DNA of 64,000 bases from Paeniglutamicibacter terrestris. GTDB lineage: Bacteria; Actinomycetota; Actinomycetes; Actinomycetales; Micrococcaceae. A program made the translations under genes and the position numbers. Every line of letters starts with the position of its first letter. Position 1 is the first letter of the stretch. The stretch lies in contig NZ_JAAWVT010000010.1 of assembly GCF_012271785.1 (NCBI RefSeq), positions 1-64,000 on the forward strand. The letters run 5' to 3'. This document shows positions 63,754 through 64,000 of the stretch, piece by piece. The notes beneath the pieces were generated by a model that saw only the letters and a list, made by a program, of their open reading frames with translations, was not told the DNA's origin and ran no database searches.

Positions 63754-64000
63754 ATGAGTGCCGAGGATCTGGAGAATTACGAGGCCGAACTCGAGCTGCA
63801 GCTCTACCGTGAATATAAAGACGTTGCAAACCTTTTCAACTTTGTTGTTGAAACCGAGCGCCGCTTTTACTTGGCCAATCATGTTGACCTCAAGACCCGC
63901 TCGTCCGACGGCGAGGTCTTCTTCGATCTGACGCTCACCGACGCGTGGGTGTGGGATGTTTATCGCACGGGCCGCTTTGTCCAGTCGGTGCGGATCGTAA
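63754..64000 (+). CDS. DUF2469 protein, copy 2 (cut by window end)
   Basis: The first 82 codons read SAEDLENYEAELELQLYREYKDVANLFNFVVETERRFYLANHVDL and continue unbroken to the window edge. It matches copy 1 at nearly every residue. The ATG at 63754 lies after GCGGAG. A strong terminator separates the copies, so each has its own expression. Confidence 0.93.
   Translation, partial: MSAEDLENYEAELELQLYREYKDVANLFNFVVETERRFYLANHVDLKTRSSDGEVFFDLTLTDAWVWDVYRTGRFVQSVRIV

Overview
The window looks like a chromosomal segment of a high-GC Gram-positive actinobacterium of the Micrococcaceae (Arthrobacter, Glutamicibacter or Paeniglutamicibacter type). This rests on the housekeeping order ftsY ... amt-glnK ... 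ffh ... rpsP-KH-rimM-trmD ... rplS-lepB-lepB-rnhB-DUF2469, on frequent GTG/TTG starts, on LAxTG-type wall-sorting tails, and on an oleA-oleBC-oleD olefin operon with a fused oleBC. No rRNA, tRNA, CRISPR array, phage or complete insertion sequence was found.

Layout. 0.1-5.4 kb holds ftsY, a large OafA-type acyltransferase, and the ammonium transporter/PII pair. 5.8-8.5 kb is one large three-part glycan enzyme (helical region, pyruvyl-transferase-like, GT8-like). 9.2-13.8 kb (minus) is the head-to-head hydrocarbon pathway OleA, OleBC, OleD, with 4-base overlaps between genes. 14.4-17.5 kb has a divergent zwf-like dehydrogenase and ffh, followed by an unrecognised membrane-anchored protein. 19.4-20.7 kb is a PadR regulator with a co-translated membrane partner. 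21.2-26.1 kb is a siderophore uptake operon (ATPase, lipoprotein, fused double permease, siderophore-interacting reductase) behind a DtxR/IdeR-like iron box. 26.2-27.1 kb is a two-domain ring-cleavage-type dioxygenase behind a perfect inverted repeat. 27.5-28.5 kb carries the wreck of a beta-helix protein gene. 28.8-31.3 kb encodes a processive GT2 glycosyltransferase, a 54-residue protein ending in a sorting-like tail, and a secreted GH16-like protein.

31.6-37.3 kb is a compact glycerolipid locus: TetR, glpD and dagK on one strand, and an alkyl-DHAP-synthase-like flavoprotein plus an SDR on the other. Its layout resembles M. tuberculosis Rv2249c-Rv2252. Next come ohrR/ohr with a perfect operator, a DoxX-like protein, and two secreted staphylococcal-nuclease paralogues. 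One of these has lost three catalytic positions. The stretch 42.7-51.3 kb is mixed metabolism and regulation: isochorismatase, His-rich methyltransferase with a divergent HTH-cupin regulator, MFS, M20 amidohydrolase, two uracil-glycosylase-fold paralogues, and SDR/TetR with a perfect operator.

51.5-64 kb is core translation and export machinery (rpsP, KH protein, rimM, trmD, rplS, two lepB, rnhB, two DUF2469 copies). It is interrupted by thiC under a TPP riboswitch and by a 1013-residue wall-anchored S1 protease. Functions come from motif reading and family knowledge only; no database search was possible.
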